Part shown: positions 1-8,321 of the stretch, in pieces
Layout: every line of letters begins with the position of its first letter
How positions within the stretch are numbered: the first letter of the stretch is position 1
NCBI RefSeq assembly: GCF_026000775.1
Contig: NZ_AP026830.1
Span: forward strand, 2,368,149 to 2,432,148
Length of the DNA stretch: 64,000 nucleotides
Source: Vulcanisaeta souniana JCM 11219
Lineage (GTDB): Archaea > Thermoproteota > Thermoprotei > Thermoproteales > Thermocladiaceae
Direction of reading: 5' to 3'
Program-made: the position numbers and the translations under genes
The notes under the pieces: model-generated
Seen by the model: the letters and a program-made list of their open reading frames with translations, nothing else
What the model was told of the DNA's origin: nothing
The model's database searches: none

Positions 1-123
1 ACTACCATTAATATACTACAATAGAGGCTACTACACCATTAAGCAAGCCACACCATTACCATAACCCTGGTCGCATATCGCTCCATGCCATAATGGGCAG
101 CCTCGGTATGCCGTAGTAAAAAC

Positions 124-131
124 CATTTAAA
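124..131 (+). promoter_or_regulatory. TATA box of the C/D box sRNA
   Basis: ATTTAAAT lies about 25 bp before the predicted sRNA 5' end and no coding gene follows on this strand, so it probably serves the sRNA. Bases 1-120 show no gene I can support. Confidence 0.45.
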
Positions 132-151
132 TAGCCACAGCACTGTATTGG

Positions 152-208
152 TACAGTGATGATGGGTATCAAAACTGAGCTGTGAGGATCTCACGACGAG
201 CTGATCAC
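152..208 (+). ncRNA. C/D box sRNA (2'-O-methylation guide)
   Basis: Canonical archaeal layout read directly: box C GTGATGA (156-162), 12-nt guide (163-174), box D' CTGA (175-178), 3-nt spacer, box C' GTGAGGA (182-188, one mismatch), 12-nt guide (189-200), box D CTGA (201-204). A TATA-like ATTTAAAT at 124-131 puts the expected start near 153. The second guide is complementary over 10 nt to CGUCGUGAGA, a sequence I recall as universally conserved near the 3' part of 23S rRNA; the nucleotide paired five bases from box D would be the U of CGU. A hairpin CACTGTA/TACAGTG (141-158) overlaps box C. The RNA ends on the stop codon of the convergent Pop5 gene. No conservation check was possible. Confidence 0.72.
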
Positions 209-528
209 GCTTGCTCCTCGAAATCACTAAATACGTAGGGCATTGATGATGCTATGGCAAGGGCCTTCCTCATTGTACCAGTTGCCTTAACCGTGATAAC
301 CGCGGTTTCACTCTCCCTGCCTGCCATCACTATGGCGGACCTTAGGTAACTAAGCAAGTCGGTGGGCACTTGAATTACTAGTCTACCCTTACCCACATAC
401 TTAGCGATGATCCTTAATTCCACGCCAATTGCCTCCTTGCCGGCAAGTAGCCTAAACCAATTATTTAACTCGGGAATAAGCCTATCCAAGTGTTCCCTTG
501 GATAAACATCCACAATAACATACCTCAT
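205..528 (-). CDS. rnp2: RNase P protein subunit Pop5 (Rnp2)
   Basis: 107 residues, small basic/hydrophobic protein with the pattern of archaeal Pop5, including an N-terminal RYVIVDVYP strand. Pop5 pairs with Rpp30 to activate RNase P RNA in tRNA 5' maturation. It overlaps the upstream Rpp30 gene by ATGA (525-528), so the two are translationally coupled, which supports the assignment. Thermoproteaceae are known for a shrunken RNase P RNA that keeps Pop5 and Rpp30. The assignment rests partly on this neighbour; the sequence alone would be moderate evidence. The stop codon abuts box D of the convergent sRNA. Confidence 0.7.
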   Translation of the reverse strand: MRYVIVDVYPREHLDRLIPELNNWFRLLAGKEAIGVELRIIAKYVGKGRLVIQVPTDLLSYLRSAIVMAGRESETAVITVKATGTMRKALAIASSMPYVFSDFEEQA

Positions 529-1121
529 ATGCAGATACCCCTCCTGTACATGGCATCAACCAACAATTCATACGGCTCATCACTGAACATGCCACTCACG
601 TCAATACCAGTCAATACCTCCATTAACTCCACCACATCTCTTGGATTCCTAACATCTGACACCTTACTTATGCCCTGAGATAATACGATTCTGAGCCCAT
701 CAATTGTTGAGTAATCACTAATCACATCCCTTAAGAAGGCAAGTCCCCTCTCGCCGTAACTCACGATTGGGGTGATGACTATTTCCAGCGCCTTGCCTTC
801 CTCAGCCATGACCCTGGCCTGGGCCTTAGACGGCAAAAGCCTTTTATTAATTGTATTAATTGTTACTACATCAATCCTATCATCACTAATCAACTTGTTG
901 AGAACGAACCTACTCCAGGGGATCACGGACACCAGGTCAAAGTTTTTGTACATTTTAATTTTCCAGGCACTGCCCTGGGTAATAACCAGCTTCCTAAGCA
1001 CGGGAAACTCATCAATATCATTACCACCACCGGTTACTATTGCCGCCATACCATAACCAAGCATCACTAATAGCTTAATCAATTTCTTATCCACAGAACC
1101 CAGGTGTAATTCTACGTACAT
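525..1121 (-). CDS. rnp3: RNase P protein subunit Rpp30 (Rnp3)
   Basis: 198 residues. Rpp30 is a TIM-barrel-like subunit that binds Pop5 and the catalytic domain of RNase P RNA. Features include the N-terminal VELHLGS strand, a DVVTINTINKRLLPSKAQ stretch matching the usual polar strand plus helix, and the late SDVRNPRDVVELMEVLTGI segment typical of the family C-terminus (RSPRDVANLASVLG-like). It sits 12 bp behind the exosome-linked gene and overlaps pop5 by 4 bp. The length is slightly short for archaeal Rpp30 (about 200-215), consistent with crenarchaeal forms. Confidence 0.75.
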   Translation of the reverse strand: MYVELHLGSVDKKLIKLLVMLGYGMAAIVTGGGNDIDEFPVLRKLVITQGSAWKIKMYKNFDLVSVIPWSRFVLNKLISDDRIDVVTINTINKRLLPSKAQARVMAEEGKALEIVITPIVSYGERGLAFLRDVISDYSTIDGLRIVLSQGISKVSDVRNPRDVVELMEVLTGIDVSGMFSDEPYELLVDAMYRRGICI

Positions 1122-1133
1122 CGCATGCCATGA

Positions 1134-1547
1134 TTAACTACAGACTCCATTAATAAATTGTACAGCATCATTATCCCTAACCTTAACTCTAATTCTAATC
1201 ACATCATCGCCATCGCTCAGCATAATACGTCCATTCACGAATCCCTGCTTATCCAACCTAATGAATATGTTTCCTGAGGTGTCTACCCTGCGATCAATTG
1301 TCTTTAGTAGATAGTCCCTATTCACTAGGGATGAACATATTGCCCTTAGTACAGTAATTACTAATTCCTCATCCTTAATAGACGAGAACACTCTATATAT
1401 TGGGTTACCATAATGACCAACCAATACCTCAATAATTATTGGTGCATTACCTGTTAGCAACCTCGCCAGGGCATTAGTAACCTTATCTAGATCCTCCGTA
1501 GCATGTAGAATAACCTCAACATCTAATTGAAGAGTATTAGTGACCAT
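1134..1547 (-). CDS. Exosome-associated RNA-binding protein (DUF54/COG1325)
   Basis: 137 residues with the family hallmarks: N-terminal strand LDVEVILHATEDLDKVTNAL, then GHYGNPIYRV, and a C-terminal half with FIRLDKQGFVNGRIML and IRIRVKVR. COG1325 proteins are small predicted RNA-binding proteins encoded near ribosomal L15e, RNase P and exosome genes in archaea. That is exactly the gene order here: L15e upstream by 9 bp and Rpp30 downstream by 12 bp. Molecular role is not established; RNA binding is inferred from family. Confidence 0.7.
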   Translation of the reverse strand: MVTNTLQLDVEVILHATEDLDKVTNALARLLTGNAPIIIEVLVGHYGNPIYRVFSSIKDEELVITVLRAICSSLVNRDYLLKTIDRRVDTSGNIFIRLDKQGFVNGRIMLSDGDDVIRIRVKVRDNDAVQFINGVCS

Positions 1548-1556
1548 AAGTTATAC

Positions 1557-2132
1557 TTACCGTGACTGAGTTGACTGTGATTGATCAGCGCCCTTTCTCC
1601 TTAATCTCTCAATTAATTTTCTTTGCCTCTCCCTTAGTCTCCTTCTCCTGCGTCCCTCATCATCCTCCTTCCCAACCAGCCATGTAAAGCTTGGATCCTT
1701 CCTTATGGCCGGGTGACTTGGATCTACCAGTATAACCTCGTACCATGCATAGGCACCATCCTCACCGACCCAGTATGAACCGAGGACTTCCATGTTTGGG
1801 TACTTCCTGGCAGCCCTCTCCTCGGCAATTAACTGAAGACCCTTATCTGTGGTTATTCCATAAACACCCATCCTCTTAGGTCTCCTTCCACTATTCGGCC
1901 TTCTCCTGTTAAATGGACCCCTCCTGAGCCTGACCCTAACAACTATTATTCCCTGCTTAGCCTTATAGCCATACTGCCTAGCCTTATTAATCCTAGTGGG
2001 CTTTTCAATCCTAACAATGGATGGCTCCCTACGCCACTCTATCAACCTCTGCTTCATTACCACATCCCAAACCCAGCTATCCTTAGCCCCAGCCCAAGCC
2101 TCAGCCAAATAGTGGTAAAGCCCCTTCGCCAT
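1557..2132 (-). CDS. rpl15e: 50S ribosomal protein L15e
   Basis: 191 residues from the ATG at 2132, which gives the family N-terminus [13 protein letters not shown]; the longer frame starting at 2177 adds 15 residues with no counterpart in L15e. Core motifs are present: [34 protein letters not shown] and [22 protein letters not shown]. An Arg/Lys-rich tail ([13 protein letters not shown]) extends the C-terminus. Structural component of the large subunit near the exit tunnel. It heads the RNA-processing operon that runs to pop5. Confidence 0.95.
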   Translation of the reverse strand: MAKGLYHYLAEAWAGAKDSWVWDVVMKQRLIEWRREPSIVRIEKPTRINKARQYGYKAKQGIIVVRVRLRRGPFNRRRPNSGRRPKRMGVYGITTDKGLQLIAEERAARKYPNMEVLGSYWVGEDGAYAWYEVILVDPSHPAIRKDPSFTWLVGKEDDEGRRRRRLRERQRKLIERLRRKGADQSQSTQSR

Positions 2133-2169
2133 CAAGACCAGGTTGTGTGTGGGTATTAAAAACATTATG

Positions 2170-2700
2170 CTAACCAAGCACGTTCTCGCAGGGTATCCTC
2201 AAATCAAGGGCTAAATCCCTCAGGGCATCACCCTCAATACCACTCTCCTTAAGTGACATCTCTCTAAGCGCCACTGAGAGCAATACCGCAGCATCCATAT
2301 TCTGATATGCATTGACCAGCCTCATTAACTCATTAAACAAGTCCCTCAACTTCACTATTAAGTAACCACCAAATAGCACGTATTCGTTGCTCATGCCGTA
2401 TAACTCACCTATTAATTGCCTACCCCTATCCGTGACCCTGACCATTAACCTATTGTTTATCGTTCTTAACTCGATCAATCCCTCACTAACAAGATCACTC
2501 AAGTCACTCAATATGGACTTACTGTTTATTGGCGGTTGCTCGAACACATATCTAACAATATGCGATGCCAAGTAAGTTATCAACAACAATCTATATAAGC
2601 TTATTGATGAACCCCTCGAGTACCAAGTCATAAATAACAACGCATACTTACTAGGAAGCGCCTTGAACCTTCCACGCCCAATACTAACCTCCGGAAGCAT
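2170..2700 (-). CDS. Conserved hypothetical protein with winged-helix-like segment
   Basis: 176 residues from the ATG at 2700, whose A is shared with the upstream TGA (TGATG overlap), which decides the start over the alternative ATG at 2718. No family recognised. A central stretch, [18 protein letters not shown] followed by [14 protein letters not shown], has the helix-turn-strand pattern of a winged-helix wing, suggesting a nucleic-acid-binding fold (inference). The C-terminal third is helical. It is translationally coupled to the THUMP-SPOUT gene and followed after 37 bp by L15e, so a role in RNA metabolism is plausible but unproven. Confidence 0.55.
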   Translation of the reverse strand: MLPEVSIGRGRFKALPSKYALLFMTWYSRGSSISLYRLLLITYLASHIVRYVFEQPPINSKSILSDLSDLVSEGLIELRTINNRLMVRVTDRGRQLIGELYGMSNEYVLFGGYLIVKLRDLFNELMRLVNAYQNMDAAVLLSVALREMSLKESGIEGDALRDLALDLRIPCENVLG

Positions 2701-3650
2701 CACTGACCCAACAACCATGTTGTGTATATAACACTAATGGCATAAGCCAACGCAATTGTAGTCCTCATAGGATGCCCAGTCAATGGCCCAAGCCTAACCT
2801 CATACAACGCCCTACTCCTTAGTCCTAGGCTAACGTCATCATACTCATTACCCAGTATCAAGCCAATCCTCAACCCCTTACTAAACGTTTCCCTACTCAC
2901 CTCAATCAATTTCCTCTCATTATGACTGGCATGCATTGATAGCACAATGGGTACATCAACATCACTCAACGCCTCATCAACACTCACAACCCTAACCCTA
3001 GGCATAGACCCAAGTCTCAAGGCCTTCAATGCCCTATCAATGAGCAATGGATTAGTTATCAACCTAACCTCAATACCCAATGCATGACTTAATTGAATTA
3101 GGTCCATTGCTTCGTAAACCTCCCTAGGGCCCTCAACAATGCTGACCACACGATTCATCCAATCACTCGGTATTGCCTCCCTCCTTTTACGGAATAAATC
3201 CCTCGTTGAGTGGGCCACAACAAAGGAGTCCTCCCTAACCTCAACATACACTATATAATCAGGGTCCTCCAAATCAACCCTTGCATATTGAGCAAGGTAC
3301 TCACCAAGTTTCTTAGCAAGCTCAATACTGGTCATGGAGTACTTCTTATCCATCCTCCTGACTACGACCTTGAAAGCACCATCCCTATTATTAATGAGAC
3401 TCAGCAACACCTCCTTAGCTACCGTGAATAGCGTATTCAAATCCCTACTAATTATCTGGTCCACCATTGATACATGAGCAACATAATCGAGATCCCTAAT
3501 AACAGTTAATATGTTTGGACTACAATTACTTAAGTCAATAATGCATTTGCCACGACCCCATTCGACGATCTGGCCGCAGTTAATCCTCGCCAGTAGGTCA
3601 TATGGTTTTATACTCCTTGCATAAGGTTCAAGCGTTATTAGGGCTTTCAT
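2700..3650 (-). CDS. THUMP-SPOUT putative RNA methyltransferase
   Basis: 316 residues. An N-terminal ferredoxin-like segment is followed by a THUMP domain at about 85-155 (FKVVVRRMDKKYSMTSIELA, then VDLEDPDYIVYVEV). The C-terminal half (about 165-312) has the SPOUT pattern: GLILGNEYDDVSLG and VRLGPLTGHPMRTTIALAYAI, corresponding to the knotted SAM-binding loops (ILGNE..., P-L-x-G-x-x-x-S/T-x-x-x-A). Predicted to methylate a structured RNA, tRNA or rRNA; the target is unknown. First gene of the minus-strand operon that continues into L15e and RNase P subunits. Confidence 0.68.
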   Translation of the reverse strand: MKALITLEPYARSIKPYDLLARINCGQIVEWGRGKCIIDLSNCSPNILTVIRDLDYVAHVSMVDQIISRDLNTLFTVAKEVLLSLINNRDGAFKVVVRRMDKKYSMTSIELAKKLGEYLAQYARVDLEDPDYIVYVEVREDSFVVAHSTRDLFRKRREAIPSDWMNRVVSIVEGPREVYEAMDLIQLSHALGIEVRLITNPLLIDRALKALRLGSMPRVRVVSVDEALSDVDVPIVLSMHASHNERKLIEVSRETFSKGLRIGLILGNEYDDVSLGLRSRALYEVRLGPLTGHPMRTTIALAYAISVIYTTWLLGQ

Positions 3651-3708
3651 TTTTACCTACGGTTTGAGCTAGGGAGCTATAGATTTAAAAGAATGTGCAT
3701 CGTACTCG

Positions 3709-4953
3709 CTATGGTTCTGTAAGTAGTGACGCCACTACAGTCTTTATATCATTTATTACATCGCTTAGGAAAACATGCTCGTCAGGCGCATGGGCTGTTT
3801 CCTTGGAAGTCATCCAGACGGCCACGGGTATGCCCCTAGCCCTTAAGTAACGTGCATACGTGCCGCCACCAATACCCAGTAGCTTCGGCTCTAGGCCCCT
3901 CACTATCCTTATTGCCTTGGACAGTCTCTTGATGATTTCGCTATCCGCGCTGGTTGGTTGCACGGGGTCCTCCCTACTAACAACCTCTACATCGACCTTG
4001 CAACCATGTTTATCGCAATAATTATTTGCAGTATCCCTAATAACCTTGAGGACCTCATCAATGCCGTACTTAGGTAATATCCTACAGTCAATGTAGAACA
4101 CGTGTCTGCCGGGTATTGTGTTTACGTTACCTACATTGGGCTCCACCTTGGTTGGTTCAAAGGTTGACCTTGGCGGTATGAACAATGGATCTTCGTAATT
4201 AAAGACCTCGTGTAACTTCCTATCTATTTCAAGTGTTAATTCACTACCTAGCCTATATGCATTAAGTCCAAGTTCAGGGAGAGACGCATGCGCTTGCTTA
4301 CCGTACACGGTTATCCTTACCCAGAGTATTCCTTTCTCGGCAATCTCTATCATTGTACCATCAGCATTACCGGCATCTGGTACAACAACCAAGTCCCTAC
4401 CCGTTATCAAGTTAGGTTCCCTATTAATTATGTATTGAATGCCATGCTTACTACCAACCTCCTCGTCACTCGCCAGTATAAGTCCATAGTTAATGGGTGG
4501 CCTAATACCGAGCTCCCTAAGCACCTTGCCAACTGTTATTCCCATTACTATTCCCTGCCCATCATCCTCAACACCCCTACCATAGATCGTATCACCAACT
4601 ACCGTGGCCTTGAACGGATCGTAACTCCACAGCGACCTGTCGCCCTCAGGCACAGTATCCATATGCGCAATAACCCAGTAGGTCCTTGATGCGTCGAGCC
4701 CTTTTATTAGGGCTATGACGTTCGGCCTTGAACCCCTGCTAACCCTATTATCAGGGGCCTCCATCACCCTAACCTCATCGAAGTACCTCTTGGCAACACC
4801 CAATAGGTAATTAGCTCTGTCCCACTCGCCATCACCACCGTTCTCAGGGGCCAGGGCTTTTATTGGTATAAAGCCCCTGTATAGTTCAATTGCAAAATCC
4901 CTCTGTCCATCAACATATTTAAGTACATCGCCTAGGTCTATCTTTGATCTCAC
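3709..4953 (-). CDS. M20 family metallopeptidase / deacylase
   Basis: 414 residues, co-catalytic zinc amidohydrolase. Metal and catalytic motifs visible: H97-x-D99 in VIAHMDTVPEG, D130 in GRGVEDDGQG, the general-base Glu pair at 164-165 in ASDEEVGSKHG, and VVPDAGNADG. A dimerisation lid domain with GKQAHASLPELGLNA lies at about 220-330, and the late His in ETAHAPDEHV supplies the last ligand. The family includes carboxypeptidases, ArgE, DapE and the LysW-linked LysK; the sequence does not decide the substrate. Archaeal members are often named succinyl-diaminopimelate desuccinylase, which is unlikely in an organism without DAP peptidoglycan. Confidence 0.85.
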   Translation of the reverse strand: MRSKIDLGDVLKYVDGQRDFAIELYRGFIPIKALAPENGGDGEWDRANYLLGVAKRYFDEVRVMEAPDNRVSRGSRPNVIALIKGLDASRTYWVIAHMDTVPEGDRSLWSYDPFKATVVGDTIYGRGVEDDGQGIVMGITVGKVLRELGIRPPINYGLILASDEEVGSKHGIQYIINREPNLITGRDLVVVPDAGNADGTMIEIAEKGILWVRITVYGKQAHASLPELGLNAYRLGSELTLEIDRKLHEVFNYEDPLFIPPRSTFEPTKVEPNVGNVNTIPGRHVFYIDCRILPKYGIDEVLKVIRDTANNYCDKHGCKVDVEVVSREDPVQPTSADSEIIKRLSKAIRIVRGLEPKLLGIGGGTYARYLRARGIPVAVWMTSKETAHAPDEHVFLSDVINDIKTVVASLLTEP

Positions 4954-5075
4954 GAATAATACACCTCCATAATTGATTATTTAGTTTTACGCTGAGCCTA
5001 TAGCGTAATTATTTTACATTACTATCTGGAACAATGCTTAAAATAGAACTGCTATCGGTACTTAATGATTATTGA

Positions 5076-6260
5076 ATGAGCAGGATCAAGTCATTAGTAA
5101 TGACGTATCGGGATCACGACCTAAGCACATTGGCTAAGGCCTATTTCACAAACGAGGAATTGGCAAAGCTGTATAAATCATATGATTCACTTGTTGCATT
5201 GGAGACCTGCAATAGGATTGAGCTTTACCTGGATGGTGATGAAGACGAGGGTGGTTTAATTGAGTTAATTTATGAGAAGGCTGGGATTAAGCCTAGGCTA
5301 CTTTATGACCTGGATGCAGTTAAGCACCTATTACTTGTTACGGCGGGCTTGGACTCAATGTTCCTGGGGGAGAGGGAGATCCTGTCCCAGGTCAAGAGGG
5401 CCTATGCCATGAGTAAGCCATCACCAAGGCTGAGAATACTCTTTGAATCGGCTATTAGGTTTGGAGAGAGCTTTAGGCGTAGGCATGACCTTAATGAGGT
5501 ATCTTTCGTGAAGTTCTTATCGGATTACATAATGGGGAGTATTAGTAGGGATAGTAATGTGCTTATTGTTGGTGGTGGTGAGGTTGCGAGGGGTGTGGTT
5601 AGGGAGCTCCTTAGGAATGGCTATAGGAATATAACGATCATAAATAGGACTACTGATAAGCTCAAGTATGAATTCAAGGATTCAGTGAGGTTATTGGGCC
5701 TTGAGGCGTTAATAAATGAATTAATAAGCAATAAATATGACGCATTGGTGGTGGCAGTATCGGTACAGTCACCATTGATTACAATCAATGAACTTACGAA
5801 CCACTCACCACCAAAACTAATGATTGATGTTTCAACACCAAGTGCCATTAATGTCCAGGGTAATGGACATGTCAGGGTTATTAAGCTAGAGGATTTGAGG
5901 GAGCCATACCTCGAGTATGTGAATGGTAGGAGTAAGGTAATGAATGAGTTACTGGAGATTGATAATGAAGCTGAGAGGATAATGAGACTTATCATGCGTA
6001 GTGATGCCGATGAGATTATTAGAAGCGTCATGAGGTTCATTGAGGAAATTAGGGAGGAGGAAGTCAGTGAGGCATTGAGAGTATTAAGGGGCGGTGAGAG
6101 TGTTGAGACCGTGATAGATGACATGAGTAGGTCCCTGGTTAAGAAGATCATGCATAATTACCTGGAGAACATGAGGAAATTTGCGGAGGCTGGTGAGGAA
6201 GATATGGTAAGGAGATTAAGGGATTATTTAATGGAGGTATTGAGGAGCAATGAGAATTAA
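5076..6260 (+). CDS. hemA: Glutamyl-tRNA reductase
   Basis: 394 residues. Reduces Glu-tRNA(Glu) to glutamate-1-semialdehyde, the first step of C5 tetrapyrrole synthesis. The catalytic Cys45 lies in ALETCNRIELYL; AGLDSMFLGEREILSQVKRAY is the family signature; a Rossmann domain follows (VLIVGGGEVARGVV) and then a long helical dimerisation domain to the C-terminus. The gene runs tail to tail with hemL, the next enzyme of the pathway, only 2 bp apart. A TATA-like CTTAAAATAG lies at 5038-5047. Tetrapyrrole demand could be heme d1/siroheme or heme. Confidence 0.96.
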   Translation: MSRIKSLVMTYRDHDLSTLAKAYFTNEELAKLYKSYDSLVALETCNRIELYLDGDEDEGGLIELIYEKAGIKPRLLYDLDAVKHLLLVTAGLDSMFLGEREILSQVKRAYAMSKPSPRLRILFESAIRFGESFRRRHDLNEVSFVKFLSDYIMGSISRDSNVLIVGGGEVARGVVRELLRNGYRNITIINRTTDKLKYEFKDSVRLLGLEALINELISNKYDALVVAVSVQSPLITINELTNHSPPKLMIDVSTPSAINVQGNGHVRVIKLEDLREPYLEYVNGRSKVMNELLEIDNEAERIMRLIMRSDADEIIRSVMRFIEEIREEEVSEALRVLRGGESVETVIDDMSRSLVKKIMHNYLENMRKFAEAGEEDMVRRLRDYLMEVLRSNEN

Positions 6261-6262
6261 AC

Positions 6263-7537
6263 CTACCTAAGGGCCTTGGCCGAGTCCTCAACCTGCCTAA
6301 GTGTCTCCTCAATAATGCCATTGGTGTGACTTGAACTTGTGAACATAGCCTCAAATTGACTGGGCGCTATGAAGACACCGCGCTTAAGCAACTCCTCATG
6401 AAGCCTGAGGTATAGCTTGGTATTTGATTTGCTCGCCGTCTCGTGATCAACAACCTCACCCTTAGTGAAAAATACCTGGAGCATTGTTGGTGCCCAATTA
6501 ACCACGTGATCAATGTCCAACCTACTGAATATATCGTTAAATCCCTCCGCCAACCTGCGCGATGTATTTATGGCATTTTCATAGGCATTTGTCGTCTCAA
6601 GAACCTCTATCGTGGCTAACCCAGCAACCATGGATATCGGGTGACCGTTAAAGGTACCAGCGTTAAAGACAGGGCCCCTTGGTGATAGCAGATCCATTAT
6701 CTCATCACGGGCACCCACAGCACCCACTGGGAACCCTCCGCCAATTATTTTGCCCAATGTCGTAATATCGGCACTAACGCCGTAATACCTCTGGGCACCA
6801 CCAAGCCCGATCCTATAACCAGTGACCACCTCATCAAGTATGAGTAAGGCGCCATACCTATCCGCGATCTCCCTGAGACCCCTTAGGAAGCCGTCCTTAG
6901 GTGGTATTACGCCGTAATTCGCCATGATGGGCTCGACGATTATTGCCGCCACATCATTGCCCTCACTCCTCATTACCCTCTCCACACTGTCCAAGTCATT
7001 ATACCTAGCCACAAGCGTTAATTTAGCCACATCCTCAGGGACACCGGCCGATAATGGAACCCCGAAATGCGCTGCGGCACTGCCTGCCTTAACAAGGACA
7101 TAATCCACAGCACCGTGGTAACAACCCTCGAACTTCAGTATCTTTTTACGCTTTGTATAACCGCGGGCGAGCCTAATGGCCGTTGATACGGCCTCACCAC
7201 CACTATTAACGAACCTAATCCTCCTAATACTTGGGAAGTGATCCGCTATCTTCTTAGCTAGCAGTACCTCAATCTCGGTTGGCACCCCATAAAGCCAACC
7301 CCTGCTTACATAATCCATTACACGCCTAGTAACGGGCTCAGGGGCATGACCAAGAATTAGCGGCCCATAGCCAAGTACATAGTCTATTAATCGATTACCA
7401 TCCACGGTAAAGAGATATGGACCTTTACCCTCCCTTACAAAAAATGGATAAGGCTTAATTGCAGCCCTAACTGGACTATTTACCCCACCAACAAGGACCC
7501 TCTGCGCCTCCTCATACAATCTCCTGGATTCACTCAT
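6263..7537 (-). CDS. hemL: Glutamate-1-semialdehyde 2,1-aminomutase
   Basis: 424 residues, PLP-dependent class III aminotransferase making 5-aminolevulinate. PLP Lys263 lies in TLGKIIGGGFPVGAVGA; N-terminal GGVNSPVRAAIKPYPFF and RFVNSGGEAVSTAIRLAR are typical of HemL rather than other class III enzymes; ILDEVVTGYRIGLGGAQ carries the PLP ring-binding Asp. Usual family length. Converges on hemA; its promoter lies in the 83-bp divergent gap shared with ndk. Confidence 0.96.
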   Translation of the reverse strand: MSESRRLYEEAQRVLVGGVNSPVRAAIKPYPFFVREGKGPYLFTVDGNRLIDYVLGYGPLILGHAPEPVTRRVMDYVSRGWLYGVPTEIEVLLAKKIADHFPSIRRIRFVNSGGEAVSTAIRLARGYTKRKKILKFEGCYHGAVDYVLVKAGSAAAHFGVPLSAGVPEDVAKLTLVARYNDLDSVERVMRSEGNDVAAIIVEPIMANYGVIPPKDGFLRGLREIADRYGALLILDEVVTGYRIGLGGAQRYYGVSADITTLGKIIGGGFPVGAVGARDEIMDLLSPRGPVFNAGTFNGHPISMVAGLATIEVLETTNAYENAINTSRRLAEGFNDIFSRLDIDHVVNWAPTMLQVFFTKGEVVDHETASKSNTKLYLRLHEELLKRGVFIAPSQFEAMFTSSSHTNGIIEETLRQVEDSAKALR

Positions 7538-7620
7538 TAATTATCCGAGGTTGTTTACCCCATTAAGTTTTACTTTGGATCGTAATGCTTTAAAGAGGAT
7601 TCGCATTACCGATTCGTAGT

Positions 7621-8175
7621 ATGATTGAGAGGACCCTCGTCATAGTAAAGCCAGACGCTGTTAAAAAGGGATTGATAGGGGAGGTGATCAGTAGGTTCGA
7701 GAGAGCCGGCCTAAGGATCATCGCTATGAAAATGATTAGGCTAAGTAAGGAGGAGGCTGCCAAGTTTTATCCAAGCGACGAGAATTGGTTGAGGTCTGTA
7801 GGCGGCAAGACACTGAAGTCCTACTCAGAGATTGGGAAGGACCCTAAGATTGACTTAGGCACGGATGACCCAGTGGAGATTGGGAAGATAATTAGGGGTT
7901 GGCTTGCTGACTATCTATCAATGGGCCCGATAGTAGTCATGGTACTTGAGGGTAACAGGGCTGTTGAGGTTGTTAGGAAGATAATAGGTTCAACAACGCC
8001 ATACTCATCGCCGCCAGGCACAATAAGGGGTGACTACTCAGTGGACAGCCCAGACCTGGCGAACATAGAGAAGAGAGCATTATTCAACTTGGTTCACGCA
8101 AGCGATAGCCCTAGGGAGGCCGAGAGGGAGATTAAATTCTTCTTCCGTGAGAATGAATTCATCAACTACTCATAA
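7621..8175 (+). CDS. ndk: Nucleoside diphosphate kinase, with extended insertion
   Basis: 184 residues, against about 140-150 for most NDKs. Transfers phosphate between NTPs and NDPs through phosphohistidine. N-terminal ERTLVIVKPDAVKKGLIG and the active-site segment RGDYS ... NLVHASDS with His159 are intact. The extra residues lie between Lys48 and about residue 95 (from PSDENWLRSVGGK to EIGKIIRGW), replacing the short Kpn-loop approach; this long form is known in other crenarchaea. TATA-like GCTTTAAAGAGG at 7588-7599 ends about 20 bp before the ATG, so the mRNA should be nearly leaderless. Confidence 0.94.
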   Translation: MIERTLVIVKPDAVKKGLIGEVISRFERAGLRIIAMKMIRLSKEEAAKFYPSDENWLRSVGGKTLKSYSEIGKDPKIDLGTDDPVEIGKIIRGWLADYLSMGPIVVMVLEGNRAVEVVRKIIGSTTPYSSPPGTIRGDYSVDSPDLANIEKRALFNLVHASDSPREAEREIKFFFRENEFINYS

Positions 8176-8321
8176 AACCCAAACCTTATCAAGCATTAAA
8201 ACCAAGTCAAACCAGGTCAATAAGTTACGGACTATTAACTACGTGTAAGGAACCAAGTGAGTATCTGATTCAGTAGTTCGAATCACTTTCCTAAATAGCC
8301 GGAGTTTACGGTCTTCTCATT

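Noticed and set aside
163..174. 16S rRNA target for the first sRNA guide (GATACCC of the ATTAGATACCC region)
   Set aside because: Only 7 contiguous pairs, with mismatches next to box D' where pairing matters most.
39..227. 62-codon minus-strand frame at the left edge
   Set aside because: Overlaps the C/D box sRNA and the end of pop5 and has no family features.
5621..6151. 176-codon minus-strand open frame
   Set aside because: Antisense to hemA with Ser/Leu/Ile-rich low-complexity product; no promoter or family.
8225..8300. Possible tRNA or tRNA fragment (AGTTCGAATCAC in the gap after ndk)
   Set aside because: The T-loop-like sequence has no matching acceptor, D or anticodon stems; only a weak GGAA...TTCC pairing is seen.
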